In this document: piece by piece, positions 1 to 13,407 of the stretch
Position numbering within the stretch: the first letter of the stretch is position 1
Layout: every line of letters begins with the position of its first letter
Source of the DNA: Flaccisagitta enflata
Taxonomy: Eukaryota > Chaetognatha > Sagittoidea > Aphragmophora
NCBI GenBank assembly: GCA_965153355.1
Contig: OZ231128.1
Coordinates: 38,812,001-38,876,000, forward strand
DNA: 64,000 bases
Direction of reading: 5' to 3'
The notes under the pieces: generated by a model
The model's input: the letters and a program-made list of their open reading frames with translations, nothing else
Told to the model about the DNA's origin: nothing
Database searches by the model: none
Position numbers and translations under genes: made by a program

Positions 1-90
1 AAATGTGACGGACAGACGGACGGACCGACCGGCCGACCGACCTACCGACCGACACGGCAAGGTGTAGAGTCGCGTGTCCGCGACTAAAAA
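1..90 (+). mobile_element. ACGG element, 3' end only
   Basis: A GACG/GACC array followed by GGTGTAGAGTCGCGTGTCCG and the closing hairpin arm CGCGACTAAAAA. It matches the 3' half of the complete copy at 6742-6907. The 5' half lies outside the window. Confidence 0.8.
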
Positions 91-463
91 CCCTTTAGTT
101 ACTCTTATATGATAGGTGGAAAAAAAATTATATGTTTCTTTTTCTAATGATTGCTCTGGTAGTAGATCGGTATGCAATCCCGAATGGCCATTTCCCCCGC
201 TACGCTGATACTAAAGGGGCGCAATTCTGCAAGTCTTAAAACCACACCCACTGCCCAGTTTTTCCCTTCAAACGTCATTTACGAAGTTCCAGTGGAAGCG
301 GTTGGATCCCCAAGTCGTGTCAGCCCCACGAGGCCATGGGCCAAACGAAAAATACGACCGCTTTTTCCTTTTTTTAGGAGGAGAAAAAGCATCTTGGAAA
401 CTCGCAAATGCAATTCAAGTGCTCGTTCTTAGCGTGACTTTTTTCTTCAAAGTCTATGTCATT

Positions 464-464
<1 letters not shown>

Positions 465-560
<96 letters not shown>
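465..560 (+). repeat. (GT)n
   Basis: About 48 pure repeats. Confidence 0.95.
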
Positions 561-561
<1 letters not shown>

Positions 562-584
562 CAGATGGTACCACGCACATTAAA

Positions 585-898
585 AACAAGCCCGACCGGG
601 CAAAGATGCGTCCGGACTGTGTTTCTGCGTGAATTGATCATGTGACATATATGGAGAGACAGATGGATGAACAGACGGGTGAAACGACTGAGTAGTAGAG
701 GAGGCTCTCAAAACATGTTGGTTGATCATTTGTTTCAGTGTAGAATCTCACCGTGGCCAAAAACAGCCGAGAAACGCGGTTTTTGCACAGGCGTAACGGA
801 CCGACGGACCGACGGACCGACGGACGGACGGACGGACGGACGGACGGACGGACGGACGGACAGACCCTCTTATAGAGATGCGAGGACGCATCTAAAAA
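585..898 (+). mobile_element. ACGG element, subfamily B, complete
   Basis: Begins AACAAGCCCGACCGGGCAAA; subterminal AGATGCGTCC; internal (GACG)n; ends with hairpin AGATGCG-AGGA-CGCATCT plus AAAAA. The subterminal 10-mer is the exact reverse complement of the hairpin 3' arm plus loop (GGACGCATCT). A second copy is at 20604-20897. Confidence 0.85.
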
Positions 899-1866
899 GA
901 CGCACTTTTAAATAGCTTATTGAGCAATACAATTTTAAAGAAACTGATTAAGATCTTAGACTATTTTTAAGCATTTCAAAAAAACTTTCATTTGGCGCCA
1001 ATTTTGTATTTCTTTCTTTTTTTGTTTAGAAATGGCATTAGTTTGCATAAAAGTGTTGCCAATATCAATTTCGCAATCCCTATGTAAATTTTTTCAGAAT
1101 CTTTATAAATAACTCAGTTGAAAAAAATTGAAGTGTTTCTTTTATCTGTTTTTTTTTTTATTCGCGTGGTACTTGCTTCTCAAGGATATAGATATTTCGA
1201 TGAGAAAAGGATATTCTGTTATCCTACCATTAGCGTTCTTGATGCTCTCATTTTCTGAAGTGGAATCAACTGTTATAAGGACTGACAACCAGGTTCGTTC
1301 ATAAATCATTATCTCCTTAAGCTCATTTAATGATAACCACATCATTTGCTGCTAAGACCATGTTTGTCGGTCAATGATAATGATGACGTAGCAGTAGCAA
1401 CTTGACGTGCCTTTCACTCCACGATGCGCATTTTCTACATTTATTCATAACACACCAAGACGATGCATCGCGATGGTTCAAAGTTTACGGAGAGCCCGGT
1501 CTTGGAACATGCAGCAACTCCAAACGCACTATCGCGTTTTTGCCCACTTTCTGCCTCGGTCTCGCTTTTTCTCTTCATCATCTTTCTGACAGTTATTGAG
1601 CTCCTTCTTATCAGATCCATTGAAGGAACGGACCCAATACGTGGTAGAAGGAAATGCGATAGAAAGGACCGCGCGGCGGCCTAACCTTTCATATCTCTTT
1701 TTTCTACCTTGTTGTTTCAGGGATTTTTGTCCTTTATAACTTATGAGCAAAGATAGCATAACAACCTGCGAGCCGCTTCCCCGTTGCCAACCCCAATGCT
1801 TTCTTTTCAAGATTCCTTTTACTTTTTCTATCCTTTTTCTTCCTTGCGAATCGTTTCTTGCTTTCC

Positions 1867-1867
<1 letters not shown>
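899..1867. other. no gene recognised
   Basis: AT-rich to 1400. 1420-1690 is GC-richer and open in several frames on both strands without splice signals I trust. Confidence 0.4.
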
Positions 1868-1945
<78 letters not shown>

Positions 1946-1946
1946 A

Positions 1947-1984
<38 letters not shown>

Positions 1985-2075
1985 CTTTTTCTCTCTTTCT
2001 CTCTTTCTCTCTTTCTCTCTTTCTCTCTTTCTCTTTTTCTCTCTCTTCCTTTCTTTCTTTCTTTTTTTCTTTCCT
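1868..2075 (+). repeat. (TTTC)n with TTTCTCTC variants
   Basis: Pure to about 1980, then interrupted by CTCT. Confidence 0.95.
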
Positions 2076-2439
2076 TGATTATCAATAATTGAAACTGGTG
2101 GGGAACAATTTTGGTTGAAAAGTTTACTATCCTTCGATCCAGCAACTATCTTTTCAAGGTGCCACATCTTTCAATAACAAGATTTACCTTTAATAATCAC
2201 CATTGTAGTTGCCACCTCTATGTGCCTTACGCCGATGAGCCCCCTTCAAAATGTGATACTCGCGATTTCATTTCAAATGAGCCGTTGCGCAGCTTCCCAG
2301 CTTGACGGGAACCTTTTTTAGGGCCCGATTTGAGTTTACATTGAAATAAATGGGAAAAAATCTCCTTAAGAATCCCCTTAAGAGAATCCTTTTATTTTCT
2401 TTGTTAATTTCAAATTAACCCTAAACTAGTGACGTGGGG

Positions 2440-2696
2440 TCACAATATCTTTGCGGATGGGTGGGCAGGGAAATCCAACTCCCAGACACACCCTAACCTC
2501 ATCCAACATACACTAACATACACAAAAAGTCTCTAAAATGCTCATTTTTCAACTTTTCGACTCGATCATCACGGGCCATCGGAGGGACGGACCAACGGAG
2601 GGACGGACAGACGGTTGGACGGACGGATGGACGGACGGACAGATGGACGGACGGACGGACAAAGCCTCTCATAGAGTTGCGTGTCCGCAACTTAAA
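2440..2696 (+). mobile_element. ACGG element, subfamily D, 5' end degraded
   Basis: TTTGCGGATGGGTGGGCAGG near the 5' side, (GACG)n at 2580-2660, and 3' hairpin AGTTGCGTGTCCGCAACT followed by TAAA. Confidence 0.7.
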
Positions 2697-2880
2697 GGGT
2701 TCCCATCAAACTAGAAAGCTGCGCATTAGCTTTTTTGAAATAAATTTGTGATTGTTACATTATGAAGAGGGCACATAAGAGCGATTCAGTGAAGTCCCAG
2801 CATACAATCGGCGTAATGTGCGTGTGCGTTGGCCTTTGTACGCATATGTGCATCTCTTGATGCTTGGAGGGGCTCTTCTT

Positions 2881-3074
2881 TTTTTAGTCGCGTGCACGCG
2901 ACTCTACAACCCGCTTTGTCCGTCCGTCGGTCGGTTGGTTGGTCACGTTTTACTTTTCTTTTATGATTTTATTTCGTTGACTTCACTGCTCCTGCCCAAA
3001 TGGTCTAGTGACCTCAAATATGGCCCCTGCCCACCCGCACGCAACTTCGGTAGCCGTGTATCCGGCCTTGTTTT
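2881..3074 (-). mobile_element. ACGG element, subfamily A, complete
   Basis: In reverse: TTTTTAGTCGCGTGCACGCG hairpin, short GGTC/GTCC array, then GCCCCTGCCCACCCGCACGC and GTGTATCCGGCCTTGTTTT. Confidence 0.85.
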
Positions 3075-3423
3075 GACTCAATTTATGCAAATGCAATTTG
3101 ATTGAAAGGGACAAGCGCCTCATTCACATATTCTGCTTGGATCAAGATTAAGTAGCAATGCAAAAAAATAAAAAAAGAAAAAAATGCAAAAGTGTAAAGA
3201 GAGAAAAAATATTTAAAATTTCGTCAAATTCCTGGCGGCGAATCTCTGTCTTCTTTGTGTCAGTGCATTTCGCTGGTCGAGCGTTCTCACATTATTTTAC
3301 TCCCTGGGTGTCTCTCTGTCTTTGTGTCTTTCTGACTGTGCATCTACTTTACTGTCCGTCCGTTTATTTGTCTATCTCATTGTCTATATTGTTTGTATAG
3401 TATTGTCTATTGCCTATATCTTT

Positions 3424-3449
3424 TTCTCTCTCTCCCTCTCTCCCTTTCA

Positions 3450-3504
<55 letters not shown>
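3424..3504 (+). repeat. (TC)n
   Basis: Pure from about 3453. Confidence 0.95.
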
Positions 3505-3508
<4 letters not shown>

Positions 3509-3795
3509 TTCCAAATTCATGTCTCCTCTCGGTTTTTTCGTTCCTCCATTTCTTCCCCCAGTATTGTTCCCTTTCCTTTCCATTTTAGTGGGCGGTTAAT
3601 CCTCCAAACTCTTCATTTATCATTCCACTTTGAGTCGTCCATGTCATTGAAAATCTTCGCGATGGAAAAACTTACCATTTTTCTACCGGCAACGATTCAA
3701 AAAGAAAAAAGAAAAAAAGCTCAACAAGGGAATTGTCGCGTGCTTCCGTTCTTTATGAACGTGATTACTACGAATTAAAACGAGGACGGATACAC

Positions 3796-3957
3796 AGGGC
3801 CGGATACACAGGGGCAGTGATAGAAAAGGTCGTTTAGGCATTTGGGCAGGAGCGGTGAGATCAGAAAGCTCAAAACCGCCGAAAAAGTAAAATGGGGACC
3901 AACCGACAGACGGACGGACAAAGCGGAATGTAGAGTCGCGTAACACGCGACTAAAAA
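3796..3957 (+). mobile_element. ACGG element, subfamily A, subterminal repeat deleted
   Basis: GGGCCGGATACACAGGGGCAG lacks the AGTCGCGTGCGGGTGG segment of other copies, but the 3' hairpin AGTCGCGTAACACGCGACT and TAAAAA tail are intact. Confidence 0.75.
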
Positions 3958-4196
3958 TCGGCAAACCTAGTTAATGTTTTATAGACAGATATGAAAAGGT
4001 CAATCATTTTTTCAGTCGATTTTCAAAATCAAACCCATGTCCGTATCTCAAACGGGAAAGAAGTGAATGACTATCTTGCTTTTTCAGGGAATTGCAAAAC
4101 TAGACTTGTTTTCATTTGAGATATAACCACTGTTACACTAAATATGAATAAATAGCACCAAAAAGTTTCGGATAATCCAGGTCTCGAGGTTTTGAG

Positions 4197-4490
4197 TTTT
4201 TTAGACGCGTCCTCGCATCTCTATAATAGGCTGTGTCCGTCGGTCGGTTGGTCGGTTGGTTGGTCGGTCGGTCAATCGGTAACGCATTTATCAAAAACAT
4301 CAAAATCAAGTATTTTTTCAACAGAAAAGTGGTTCTACCCCAGTAAAAGAAGCATACATCGAGTAATTCATTCATTCAATCATTCATTCATTCACAAGTG
4401 ACATTCATTCATAAACCATTCATTCACAAAAAACGATCATTCAAAGAGGACGCAGCGTTGGCCTACTTCAGCTGTACTTGGCCTTGTTTT
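4197..4490 (-). mobile_element. ACGG element, subfamily B-like
   Basis: Starts TTTTTAGACGCGTCCTCGC, has a GGTC/GGTT array, an ATTC-rich interior (4365-4440), and ends GAGGACGCAGCG...TTGGCCTTGTTTT. Confidence 0.75.
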
Positions 4491-4617
4491 TTTACGGGGG
4501 ACGGAACGACATAGTGACATATCGTCACGTACGTCGTACACGCAACTTTAAGAATTAAAGAAAGATGATGAATTTTTAAAGGCAGTTGCAGAGGAGAAAA
4601 ATGCGGGTTTTAAGTTG

Positions 4618-4829
4618 AACAAGGCCGGATACACGGCTACCCCAGTCGCGTGCGGGTGGGCAAGGGCTATATTTGAGGTCATTGGATGATTTGGGCAGGA
4701 GCAGTGAGGCCATACACCACAAAAAAAAAAAAAAAAACAAAACAAAACAAAAAAAGTAAAGTGTGACGGACAGACGGACGGATGGACTGACAAAGCGGGG
4801 TGCAGAGTCGCGTAGCACGCGACTAAAAA
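4618..4829 (+). mobile_element. ACGG element, subfamily A, complete reference copy
   Basis: AACAAGGCCGGATACACGGC, AGTCGCGTGCGGGTGGGCA, body with GGGCAGGAGCAGTGAGG, an A-rich stretch, short GACG array, GCGGGGTGCAGAGTCGCGTA and GCACGCGACTAAAAA. Confidence 0.9.
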
Positions 4830-5539
4830 TAGTTGAATTTGTAGGGTGTAAGGGAGTAGGTGAGCGACGGCAAGTTATGTTTTCTTTTTATCATCCATAA
4901 AGAAATAAATCAGAAAACAATCAAAAACTCGTCTTCGTGTCTAAGGGTAAGCTCTAGCTTGGAAATGGAGTGTTTCTTTAATCAATACACCGTTGCACTA
5001 TCGCCATAACAGAGGGATATTTATTGATGCTCGGTGCAATATTTCTCTTCGATGCAAAATATGAAGGGTTTCGCATAGATTGTGAGAGAGGATTGTTTGA
5101 TCACAGCTGACAGCTTGACGTTTTCAGATAGCCAAACTACCTCCACCGTGCTTTACACAATGTTGGTCTGTAGTATGGGTGAGCCAGCGCAGTGAAATGA
5201 GCGCAAACAGACAGAAGCATGAACCAGCGCATAAAGATGGTTGAAACGTGAGCTTTTGTATGTGAAATTCACATCTTTTTGATATGGTTATGCCTACGTC
5301 CTGATTCAAAAAAGGTGTAGTTTTCAGCTCTGAAAAAAATTAATTTAGTTGTCTGATGTCAGTGCGTCAGCTTGATAAAAAATGATTTTTATCTCCGAAT
5401 AAAAATTCCCGAAGTTAATTCAATGACTTACAACAAATCTAAGAATCGCCGTCGCTAAATTTTTCATACACCTAACTCAAATACCCAATCAACCCTACAA
5501 CACAAGTATTAAAAAATTATTCAATTCATTCAAGTATCC
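4830..5539. other. no gene recognised
   Basis: Unique-looking AT-rich sequence between two ACGG elements. Confidence 0.4.
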
Positions 5540-5732
5540 GTGTCTGCCTTAAGCAGTGTGGGTGGGCAGGGGCAGTTCTGAAAAAGGCTTTGAAACATTT
5601 GGGCAGGAGCAGTAATGCTAAAACTGCCCGTGGACGCCAAAAAAGCAAAGCGTTACAAACCGACGAACCGACGAATCGACCAACCGACATAACGGGTTGT
5701 ATAGTCGCATGCACAATGCACGCGACCATAAA
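5540..5732 (+). mobile_element. ACGG element, degraded 5' end
   Basis: GTGGGTGGGCAGGGGCAG body, GACGAACC array, 3' hairpin with GCATGCACAATGCACGCGAC. The terminal AAGGCC is lost. Confidence 0.65.
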
Positions 5733-6033
5733 CTGTGTGCTTGTGTACTTTTTTTCCAAAGGTGGATTGCTCCAAGGGGGATGGAGTGGCGGAGGAGAGT
5801 TAGCTGTTCTAGCACGCATCTTTCTTTCCCCAAAATCCGACCTTATTTCTAGGACAAGCTGGTTAAGAAAATGAAAAGACTCTCTCTGCTATGAAGCGTG
5901 TGATGATTTATCGTTGAGGGTAACGTTTATTCTTAAGTCCCAAGCGAAAACCCACAGAAGCGAGTCATTATAGAAAGTACTCCTATATCCACCTCTTTGA
6001 AAAAAAACGTCGTTCATCTTATTTTACTCAGAA

Positions 6034-6036
<3 letters not shown>

Positions 6037-6124
<88 letters not shown>

Positions 6125-6166
6125 TGAAAGTAGGACAGAATGCAGAAAGAAATGAGGAAAGAAAAA

Positions 6167-6242
<76 letters not shown>

Positions 6243-6244
6243 AA
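6037..6244 (+). repeat. (GA)n then (GAAA)n
   Basis: (GA)n at 6037-6119 and (GAAA)n at 6163-6244, separated by a 43-bp spacer. Confidence 0.95.
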
Positions 6245-6324
6245 AGCAAAACAAAAAAAGACAGAAAAAAAGAAAATAGACAGAAAGAAAGAACGAAAAA
6301 AAGCAGGGTTGTACATAATTGAGC

Positions 6325-6590
6325 GGCTCTTGATTTTATTCCCCCCTGATTTTCTTCCCCGCAACGCGATGCGTCGCGTTACAAAATTTATGATTTTCTT
6401 CCCCACAAAGCAATATTATATTATTAGGTTTAAATAGCGTTAAAGTGTGTTGTAGTAATCAGATACTACCATTTGGAACTACCAAGATTGTTAAATCTTA
6501 AAAATTTCTTTTTTAGCTTCTGATTTTTTTCCCCATCTCCAAACCCTTAGATTTTATTCCCCCCCCCTCCACCGGGGGTCATCGGTGAAG
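6325..6590. repeat. dispersed repeat with GATTTTCTTCCCC motifs (copy 1)
   Basis: GATTTTCTTCCCCGCAACGC, GCGTCGCGTTACAAAATTTA, GGTTTAAATAGCGTTAAAGT, CCCCATCTCCAAACCCTTAG and a C tract all recur in order at 36672-36893. Type unknown. Confidence 0.6.
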
Positions 6591-6741
6591 GGGAGCAAAA
6601 GCTCAGGGACATCCAAGCCATTTTCAAGCCCGACAGCAACTTCAAGCCCGACATAGAAAACAAATGTTTTGCACTCTCAACTAAGTTTTTTTGCAACAAT
6701 AATTAAGCTTTTTATGCTCAAGCTAGCTCTTTGAAACCAAA

Positions 6742-6907
6742 AACAAGGCCGGATACACGGCAATCCAGTCGCGGACGGTTGGACAGGCAGTAACGAGAAA
6801 ACCGCTCGGAAATCAAAAATGTGACGGACGGACGGACGGACCGACGGACGGACGGACGGACCTACCGACCGACACGGCAAGGTGTAGAGTCGCGTGTCCG
6901 CGACTAA
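6742..6907 (+). mobile_element. ACGG element, subfamily A2, complete
   Basis: AACAAGGCCGGATACACGGC; subterminal AGTCGCGGAC; 3' hairpin AGTCGCG-TG-TCCGCGACT. The subterminal decamer is the exact reverse complement of GTCCGCGACT. Confidence 0.88.
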
Positions 6908-7145
6908 CAACTTGTTTTTTAAACTCTTTCATTTTTCTCTTTTTTTCTCATCTTATTCTACTTTTTTTCTCTTCTTCCTTTCCTTCTTATCAATCTCTAT
7001 ATTAGATTTTCAGCCCGACAGACTTTCCAGCCCGACAAACAGGGCCGTCCATGGATGGCCTGGATGTCCCTTGTCCTACATCGATGCCGGGGGAAATGCT
7101 CAACTTTATCCATGCCTGAAAAAAAGTGAGGCAAAAAAGAAAAGA

Positions 7146-7356
7146 AACAAGGCCGGATACTAGCTATTATAGTCGCGTGCAGGTGGGCGGGAGCAATGCT
7201 AGAGAAGGTCACTTGGGCATCTGGGCAGGAGCCGTATGCTAAAAAAGCTCAAAAACGCTGAAAAAGTAAAAAGGGGACCAACCGACCAACCGACCGACCG
7301 ACCGACCGACAGACCAACATAGCGGGGTGTAGAGTCGCGATGCACGCGACTAAAAA
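7146..7356 (+). mobile_element. ACGG element, subfamily A, complete, abutting a (GAAA)n array
   Basis: AACAAGGCCGGATAC, AGTCGCGTGCAGGTGGGCG, (GACC)n, and AGTCGCGATGCACGCGACT then TAAAAAA. The A-tail runs directly into a GAAA microsatellite (7357-7495), which may have grown from it. Confidence 0.88.
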
Positions 7357-7420
7357 AGAAAGAACGAAATAAAGAAAGAGAGAACGAAAGAAAGAAAGAG
7401 AGAACGAAAGAAAGAAAGAG

Positions 7421-7494
<74 letters not shown>

Positions 7495-7495
7495 T
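7357..7495 (+). repeat. (GAAA)n
   Basis: It starts at the A-tail of the ACGG element 7146-7356. Confidence 0.95.
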
Positions 7496-7959
7496 AGAGA
7501 CACATGGAAAGATAGACAGAAAACAAAAATGAAAGAAGGAAAAAAGTGCGGAATGTTTTTGATGTGAACCCATGACAGAGGACGCCTTAGGGTAAAGACA
7601 AAAATAAGTTCATCATCGTCATCCAACTTCTTAAAGCCAGCATCCATCTCAAGCTTTTCCCTGAGGCAGTCACAACTTTTCTTAACTCACACTACATCAC
7701 GTTTCTGGTGGGTTTTACTCTCTCCCCCGTTTTCTGTCTCCATATCGGATGCCAGCGGCGTATAGGGAGGGACGTCCCTGTTGTCGGGCATCACTTGCTC
7801 TCGAACATCAATTGCTCTTCTGCCTTTTGCGTTGTTGTTTATGAAAATGAATTATTAAAACTGAAATGCTGCGCCTTTGTACGATTTCGCTTGCCCTCAT
7901 AAAAACAATCCGTCATTATTATGCATCGATCGCAGATTTGAATAGATGTATCTATCGTG

Positions 7960-8551
7960 AACAAGGTCAACAAACCTTAGTCCCGTGGTAATAAAGGCAA
8001 TAAAGGTAATAATGGTAATAGAGGTAATAAAGGTAATAAAGGCAATAAAGGTAATAAAGGTAATAAAGATAAAAGTAATAAAGGTATCCCGAAGTACCCT
8101 TAAGTACCTAAATTACCCCAAAGTGCCCTCAAGTACCCTTAAGTACCCAAAAGTACCCTAAAGTTCCCAAAAACTACCTAAAGTACCCTATAGTACCCTT
8201 AAATACCTATAGCACCCTATAGTACCGTTAAGTACCCTAAATTATCCAAAGTACCCTAAAGTAGCCTGAAGAACCCTTTCGTACCCTTAAGTTCCCTAAA
8301 GTGCCCAAAAGCACCAAAAGTACCCAAAAGTACCCAAAAGTACCTAAAGTACCCTATAGTACCCTTAAATACCTTAAGTACCCTAAGGTACCCTGAAGTA
8401 CGCTTAAGTACTAAAAGTACCCTAATGTACCTTAAGTTACCCTAAAATACCTTTAAAATGATGATTTAGCCTTTATTTCAAAAGAGTTACCGACCGACCG
8501 ACCAACCAACCGACATAGCGGCTTCTAGAGTCGCGTTCACTCGACTAAAAA
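7960..8551 (+). mobile_element. ACGG element carrying two long minisatellite arrays
   Basis: 5' end AACAAGGTCAACAAACC and TTAGTCCCGTGG; 3' end (GACC)n, AGAGTCGCGTTCACTCGACT and AAAAA. Between them are a 9-mer array (GGTAATAAA, 7983-8090) and a degenerate 10-mer array (AAGTACCCTA, 8088-8455). The arrays fill the element's interior instead of the normal body. Confidence 0.7.
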
Positions 8552-8615
8552 TGTTCATTCTTTGAACATATCTTATGAGACTATGTATGCATATATGTTT
8601 CAATCACAGTTCTTT

Positions 8616-8875
8616 TTTTTAGTCGCTTGGTAAGCGACTCTATAAAGATGTAAGTCCATTGCAATGACCGCTTGTAGGTAGACAGATAAGTAAGGAGGTA
8701 AGAAGGGAAGTCGTAAGGGAGGTTGGTAACTTGAATCTTTGGATGACATGAATTGGTGATTTTCGTGTATCACTTCTCTCCCCCCCCCCCCCCCACCGCC
8801 CCTGCTCAGCCACATCACTGCCTCTGCCCACCCGCAAGCTTACTGGCCGTGTACATGTATCCGACCTTGTTTTTT
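8616..8875 (-). mobile_element. ACGG-type element lacking the tetranucleotide array
   Basis: TTTTTAGTCGCTTGGTAAGCGACT hairpin region at one end; GCCTCTGCCCACCCGCAAGC and ATCCGACCTTGTTTTT at the other. The interior has an AAGGAGGTAAG-rich stretch and a C tract. Confidence 0.7.
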
Positions 8876-10005
<1,130 letters not shown>

Positions 10006-10418
10006 CATCTTGTACATGCCGTCGCATTACATTTTTGCTATTGTTCAAGATCGCTTCTTACCAAATTACTAACTCTTACAAACCCTTTACCCCCTTTCTT
10101 CATCTGCGTTACCCCCTCACCCCCTACACCGTGGGCATGTGTGGTTTTCCACTTTGGAAACGTATCATTCCCCAGGAAAATTCGTTTGGAAGATAAAAAC
10201 ATGGTTTTTGCTCTACTTTTTCCCCCTCGCTCTCTCAGTTTTTGTTTCCTCCGTAGAATTTGTGATTTCTCTCTCTCTCTCTCTTTCTTGCGCACGGTGT
10301 TCATTTACGATTGGAACGAGAGATAAACTAATGACAGGTACTGCCTCCCCAACCAACGGCAGAGGAAAAAACGAAATTTACTCGTCATTTACGCCAACCA
10401 TAAACAAAAAACAATTTC

Positions 10419-10632
10419 TTTTTTAGTCGCGTGCTACGCGACTCTACATCCCGCTTTGTCGGTCGGTCCGTCAGTCCATCTGTCAGTCCGTTGGTCCGTC
10501 CGTCACACTTAACTTTTTTTGTTCTTTTGCGGTCTTTGGCCTCACTGCTCCTGCCTAAGTGATCAAGTGACCTCAAATACGGCCTCTGCCCACCCGCACG
10601 CGACTGGGGTAGCCGTGTATCCCGCCTTGTTT
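10419..10632 (-). mobile_element. ACGG element, subfamily A, complete
   Basis: TTTTTAGTCGCGTGCTACGC hairpin, GGTC/GTCC array, CTCTGCCCACCCGCACGCGA, GTGTATCCCGCCTTGTTTC. The T-tail continues as CTTT repeats. Confidence 0.87.
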
Positions 10633-10726
10633 CTTTCTTTCTTTCTTTTTCTCCAATTGCAATTTTGTTTTTCCTTTATCTGTGGAATGAATTTTTTTCT
10701 GCATTGCGAAGAATTGTTGTCAGTTC

Positions 10727-10935
10727 TATGTTGCGTGCTATGAAACTCTACACCCCACTTTGTCCATACGTCTGTCTGTCCGTTCGTCCATACATCGGTC
10801 CCCATTTTACTTTTTCGGCATTTTTGGCTCACTATTTTGAGCTCACTGCTCCTGCCCAAATGCCTCAGTGACCTTCTCCTGGACTGCCCCTGCCCACCCG
10901 CACGCGACTAGGGTAGCCGTGTATCCGGCCTTGAT
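10727..10935 (-). mobile_element. ACGG element, subfamily A, mutated hairpin
   Basis: TTGCGTGCTATGAAACTCTAC is a decayed hairpin. The 5' side is intact: CCCTGCCCACCCGCACGCGA, GTAGCCGTGTATCCGGCCTTG. Confidence 0.8.
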
Positions 10936-11080
10936 TGTTGTTCCTTTTGTTTGTGGGCGATACGTGACGAGTGAACATTCACAATAATTGAGAGATTAGG
11001 AAGAAAACTCCTCATGATAAAGGCAACTCAAGGCAACTCATGTCTGATCTGAACAAGAAGCTTTACGAGCACACACATTT

Positions 11081-11148
<68 letters not shown>

Positions 11149-11270
11149 ACTGCTCGTCCGTCAGTCTGTCTGAATATCTGTCTGTCTGTCTGTCTGAATA
11201 TTTGTCAGTCTATCTGTCTATTTGTCTTCTTCGCACACACACACACAAACACACAAACACACAAACACAC

Positions 11271-11351
<81 letters not shown>
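11081..11351 (+). repeat. (CTGT)n then (CA)n
   Basis: CTGT units to about 11215, then CA from 11234. Confidence 0.95.
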
Positions 11352-11353
<2 letters not shown>

Positions 11354-11481
11354 AAGAAAATATATAAAGCCTTTTAAAGGTGTGTAACCTGGCCTTTCAA
11401 TATCCGCAGATTAATTCTTTGTTGTAGCCATAATCCGGTGGTTGGCGCCTTATAAATTCCTTCCGGGTTTGAATTAAGCTG

Positions 11482-11729
11482 AACAAGGCCCAGTTATGGC
11501 CAGTATGTGCGTCTCGCTGTTTAAGAACAAAAGAATGAACGTTTTTCTATGATTGAACGTTGTCTATGAATGAATGATTGGATAACAGAGTGGATGAATA
11601 AAGGAAAGATCAGATTGGTGCTGCTCTTTTGATGAAAAAAATTTTTACCATTGAATTTTACAATTACGTAACCGACCAAACAACCGATCGACTGTCGCAG
11701 CCTCAGTGCGAGGACGCACATAGAAAAAA
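11482..11729 (+). mobile_element. ACGG element, B-variant with co-varying ends
   Basis: AACAAGGCCCAG start; subterminal ATGTGCGTCTC; short GACC array; 3' hairpin GTGCGAGGACGCACAT. The 5' and 3' motifs carry matching changes (ATGTGCGTC / GACGCACAT) relative to subfamily B. Confidence 0.72.
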
Positions 11730-12917
11730 ACACATTTTCACTCCTAATTCAAAATTGTTTACCCGTTGGGATTGACAAACACTCTGAATTACGGGTTGTA
11801 TGAAGAAGGATGGGCTCACATGTATATCCGCTCATCCGCGCAACGGCTCATTGGCGTGGCCGCTCGGCCGCTGAGGTAGACAGCCGCTGAGCCGCTGAGC
11901 CGCTGAGACGCGCCGCTGAGTCTCCGAGCCGCTCAACAGGGACTCCCTCGCGAAAACATGGATAATATCCCTCGGCTAAGCCACGAGCGTGATTTCACAT
12001 TTCCTCGGCGTCTCATTCATCGTCTGTCTACGAACTTTTTTCTTTGTTTTATCTTTTTAAAAGTCTGTATTTTGAAATGTTGAGACTGTGAGAGGTTCGC
12101 GCTAGAATTTCTCGGTTCTTCAGGATGCTATTGGGTCTGTGAGTCTGTACTATCAATTTGCGCAAAACACAAGACTTTGAACGCCAAAAATAACACTCCC
12201 CCGAGTCAGCCTCAACCTTCGAAATCGGCTAGGTTGGTGACGTAGTAAATACTAGATAATAGTGACGCTAGACACATTCCCGAGTTTCGAATTGAAGCCC
12301 TCTTGGGGATATGGAAGAAAATGTTATGCTCATTTTGAGTCCTGTGAGTCAAGAATAAAACAAAAATTGTTTTCAAAATTTTCAAATGAGCATTAAATCG
12401 TGTCCATACATTGACCGGGAATTTGGATGAGATACTTAGTTTTGCGGGGTTAAATTCGCTTACGCTTATTTTTTCCAATACTTTTTACCAATCCTTTAGC
12501 GTCATGCCCCTTCGCGAAACAGTGTCTAGTTGATCCTTCACTCAGAGTCTGAAAGGGTCGTTAAGAAGAACAGCACCAAAAGCTGGAAAGGTGATGCCTG
12601 TCTCTTCCTTGCTTCCTCATTTGAAATCTGAATAATGTTGCATCTATAATTCTACCTTAAAAAAAGAGAAAAAAGAAACTATTTCTTTTTCCATAGTGTC
12701 TTTACCCCTTCTCTTGATTTTTTTGCCACGTGGAACGTCGTGCCCCACCGCCATATCAATTCCCCTACATCATGAATTATTCATAAGTTCAATCCCCTCT
12801 TTTTCATCCTATTCATTCTATTTACTTTTTTCACCAAAGACTGCCAGAATGCCTTAGTTCCATAAATATCGCTTTTCAAAGAAGCAAAGTAAAAGATAAG
12901 CGTGTCCGTGCGATCAT
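11730..12917. other. no gene recognised
   Basis: A short 9-bp GAGCCGCTG repeat near 11890; otherwise plain sequence. Confidence 0.4.
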
Positions 12918-12951
12918 GAGAGAGAAGAGAAAAGAGAGAGAGAGAGAAGAG

Positions 12952-13041
<90 letters not shown>
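12918..13041 (+). repeat. (GA)n
   Basis: Pure from about 12953. Confidence 0.95.
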
Positions 13042-13042
<1 letters not shown>

Positions 13043-13407
13043 GGAGACGCAGACACTGAGACAAAAAAAAAGAGACACTGTGGAGACAAAGTTGAGTGAT
13101 AGAGAATAAGAGTGAATCGTCACTGTCACGGTGTCATATTGTCATAATGTTTCTGGAATCCCTTGAGTGCCGGGTTCTTTTTATTTCCTGTCTCTTTCTA
13201 CTTTAGATTTCCATTTTTTCTTGAGTGTGTTTCCTTGTATTGGGCCGGAATACCGAGGGGCCGGTTTGATTGAAGCAAAATTGAGAGATTCTTCTTTGCT
13301 TGCATAATGCATATATATTGGAAAGAGAGTAAATATCGCCAAAAACGATAAAAAAAGGGAGCGAAACCGCGACAAAGAGAGATTCACAGACCAAAAAGTT
13401 GCAAGAG

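Noticed and set aside
7960-8551. Telomere-like CCCTAA units in the 8.1-8.45 kb array
   Set aside because: The unit is a degenerate 10-mer (AAGTACCCTA), not a hexamer, and it lies inside a transposon; it is not a telomere remnant.
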